From assembly GCA_021786555.1 (NCBI GenBank), contig JAJYNB010000352.1, positions 1-5,957 of the forward strand: 5,957 nucleotides of DNA. Reading direction: 5' to 3'. Under the pieces are notes generated by a model. The model was not told the DNA's origin. It made no database searches and saw only the letters and a list, made by a program, of their open reading frames with translations. Made by a program: the position numbers and the translations under genes. Each line of letters starts with the position of its first letter. Position 1 is the first letter of the stretch. Of the stretch, positions 4,612-5,957 are shown one piece after another. The DNA comes from Bacillota bacterium. Lineage in GTDB: Bacteria > Bacillota > Desulfitobacteriia > Desulfitobacteriales > JAJXUE01.

Positions 4612-5895
4612 ATGTCTACAGCCAAAAAACTTGTCGTACCGGGGACCCTCAACCGAACAAACTATGGAACCACCCGCTGGCTGGCCCTCTTGGCTACTTT
4701 GGGTCCAGGTGTTACCGTCATGCTTGCCGACACGGACGCCGGTTCCATCATCACCGCGGCCCAGTCCGGCGCCCAGTGGGGCTACCGCCTCGTCATCCTG
4801 CAGCTGCTGCTTATCCCTATCCTTTATTTTATGCAGGAGCTCACTACAAGGATTGGAATCACTACCGGCCGGGGACATGGCGAATTGATTAAGGAACAAT
4901 TCGGTCCCAAATGGGCCTGGTTTTCTGTCCTCACCCTTTTCGTTTCCGCTGTGGGAGCCTTGGTGACGGAATTCTCCGGCATTGCCGGTGCCGGGCTGCT
5001 GTTTGGCGTACCCCCATGGGTGAGTGTACCGGCTGCGGCGTTACTGTTGATTCTCATTACCCGCTGGGGACGTTATTCCCGGGTGGAACGCATCGCCATC
5101 TTCATCGGCCTGTTTGAATTGGTCTTTCTGCCTGCCGTATTCCTTGCCCATCCGGACCCAACCGCTCTGGTCCATGCCCTGTACGGCAGCCAGCCCCTGC
5201 ATGACAGGTCTTACTGGCTGCTGATTGCAGCCAATGTTGGCGCTGTGATTATGCCCTGGATGGTATTTTACCAGCAGGGTGCGGTGGTGGATAAAGGACT
5301 GACTCCTGCCGCATTGAAATTCAGCCGGGTGGATACGGCTGTCGGTTCCGTCGCCACCCAGGTGATAATGATAGCTGTCCTGGTCCTTGCGGCCGCAACC
5401 ATCGGACGTACCCACCCCGATGCGCCTTTAGCCGACGTGCAGCAAATTGCCCTTGCCCTGGCGCCTGTAGTCGGCACTTTGGGCGGGAAGGTGCTCTTTG
5501 CAGTGGGTGTCACCGGTGCGGCGCTGATTGCAGCCATCGTAGTCTCCCTGGCTGTATCCTGGGCTTTCGGCGAAGTCCTGGGGTTCCGCTGCAGCCTTAA
5601 CTGCACCTGGCGTGAAGCTCCTGCCTTTTACTCCCTTTACGCCGGCGGCATCATTATTGCCGGGACCTTGGTGCTCCTGGGTATTCCCCTGGTCTCACTC
5701 ACCATTGCCGTGGAAATTATGAACGCGCTTCTTTTGCCCATCGTAACCGGTTTCCTGCTGGCACTGGGCTGGAAAGCCCTGCCACACCCTTACCGCCTGC
5801 GCGTCTGGGAAAAAGCCGTGCTCATCTTCATCTATTTGGTCATCTGCTCCCTGGGCATCTTCACCCTGTTTCAACTGCACCTGTTTAGCCGGTAA
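4612..5895 (+). CDS. NRAMP-superfamily divalent metal transporter, NRMT-like variant
   Basis: The 427-residue protein is an integral membrane transporter of the SLC11/NRAMP fold. About 11 hydrophobic helices can be drawn, roughly at 24-40, 56-76, 103-131, 136-150, 159-179, 201-226, 247-264, 291-320, 337-358, 360-386 and 401-423. Helix 1 carries the family signature in altered form: GPG (31-33), then TDAGS (41-45), where classical NRAMPs have DPGN. Helix 6 has IMPW (213-216) where classical members have MPH, followed by YQQGAVVDKG (220-229). The helix-1 Asp (D42) and helix-6 Met (M214) are kept; Pro, Asn and His are replaced. Such changes are what I associate with the NRAMP-related Mg2+/Mn2+ transporters (NRMT), but the exact clade cannot be settled here. 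ATG 4612 follows a good ribosome-binding site. The gene is monocistronic within the window, divergent from lepA, and has a Fur-like operator, suggesting metal-dependent expression. Confidence 0.9.
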   Translation: MSTAKKLVVPGTLNRTNYGTTRWLALLATLGPGVTVMLADTDAGSIITAAQSGAQWGYRLVILQLLLIPILYFMQELTTRIGITTGRGHGELIKEQFGPKWAWFSVLTLFVSAVGALVTEFSGIAGAGLLFGVPPWVSVPAAALLLILITRWGRYSRVERIAIFIGLFELVFLPAVFLAHPDPTALVHALYGSQPLHDRSYWLLIAANVGAVIMPWMVFYQQGAVVDKGLTPAALKFSRVDTAVGSVATQVIMIAVLVLAAATIGRTHPDAPLADVQQIALALAPVVGTLGGKVLFAVGVTGAALIAAIVVSLAVSWAFGEVLGFRCSLNCTWREAPAFYSLYAGGIIIAGTLVLLGIPLVSLTIAVEIMNALLLPIVTGFLLALGWKALPHPYRLRVWEKAVLIFIYLVICSLGIFTLFQLHLFSR

Positions 5896-5910
5896 CGGGT
5901 TACCTTTTTT
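5891..5910 (+). terminator. Possible weak intrinsic terminator after the transporter gene
   Basis: GGTAA (5891-5895) and TTACC (5900-5904) can pair around the tetraloop CGGG, directly followed by six T residues (5905-5910). The stem is short and AT-containing and it includes the stop codon TAA (5893-5895). The shape is right for an intrinsic terminator but predicted stability is low. Confidence 0.5.
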
Positions 5911-5911
5911 A

Positions 5912-5954
5912 CCCCTTCCGGGCATAGACGTGAAAAAAGGGGGGCCGGAAAGGG
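5912..5954. repeat. Imperfect inverted repeat at the window edge
   Basis: Positions 5912-5923 (CCCCTTCCGGGC) and 5943-5954 (GGCCGGAAAGGG) can pair at 10 of 12 positions around a 19-nt loop. Alternative pairings exist, CCTTTTTT (5903-5910) with AAAAAAGG (5933-5940), and CCCCTT (5912-5917) with AAGGGG (5937-5942). The window stops before any downstream T-run could be seen, so whether it backs up the terminator is open. Confidence 0.5.
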
Positions 5955-5957
5955 CCG

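Noticed and set aside
4591..4899. Minus-strand 102-residue open frame over the transporter start
   Set aside because: It overlaps the transporter's ribosome-binding site and first helices in antisense and has no family resemblance.

Overview
The window looks like a chromosomal segment of a Firmicute, probably a Clostridia or Peptococcaceae-type organism. The reasons are the minus-strand gene order lepA – hemW – hrcA (the classic Firmicutes translation/heat-shock cluster, normally followed by grpE-dnaK-dnaJ), a perfect CIRCE operator, strong purine-rich Shine-Dalgarno sites, sigma-A type promoters, and intermediate-to-high GC coding sequence with AT-rich control regions. The genus is inference; no sequence search was possible.

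Layout, left to right. Positions 1-28 hold four tandem copies of a 7-bp repeat just downstream of hrcA. hrcA (34-1065, minus) encodes the heat-shock repressor. It is preceded by a perfect CIRCE element (1088-1114) and a TTGACA-N17-TATTTT promoter (1126-1154). hemW (1175-2308, minus) encodes a radical-SAM protein of the heme chaperone type. Between hemW and lepA is a 306-bp non-coding gap filled by two unrelated structured repeats. One is a REP-like array built from a TGACTCA/AAAAAGT hairpin and a GGGGACGG/CCGTCCCC motif (2318-2463). The other is a 119-bp near-perfect palindrome (2492-2610) that ends 4 bp past the lepA stop. lepA (2615-4420, minus) encodes ribosomal elongation factor 4. The 191-bp lepA/transporter intergenic region carries two divergent sigma-A promoters and a near-consensus Fur box. 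An 11-helix NRAMP-superfamily transporter (4612-5895, plus) follows, ending in a possible weak terminator and further inverted repeats up to the window edge.

How it works together. lepA, hemW and hrcA are co-oriented and may be partly co-transcribed from the lepA promoter. hrcA (and, by family precedent, the dnaK genes beyond the left edge) also has its own HrcA/CIRCE-controlled heat-shock promoter. The transporter is a separate, divergent unit that looks metal-regulated through Fur. Its substrate-site motifs depart from classical Mn/Fe NRAMPs (DAGS instead of DPGN, MPW instead of MPH), which points towards the NRAMP-related (NRMT) clade known for Mg2+/Mn2+ transport. A Fur site upstream of such a protein is the most interesting functional puzzle here. 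The second is the hemW leader, where the repeat array supplies part of the hemW ribosome-binding site and can fold into two mutually exclusive hairpins.

I see no CRISPR array, tRNA, rRNA, transposase gene or evident novel multi-gene system in this window.
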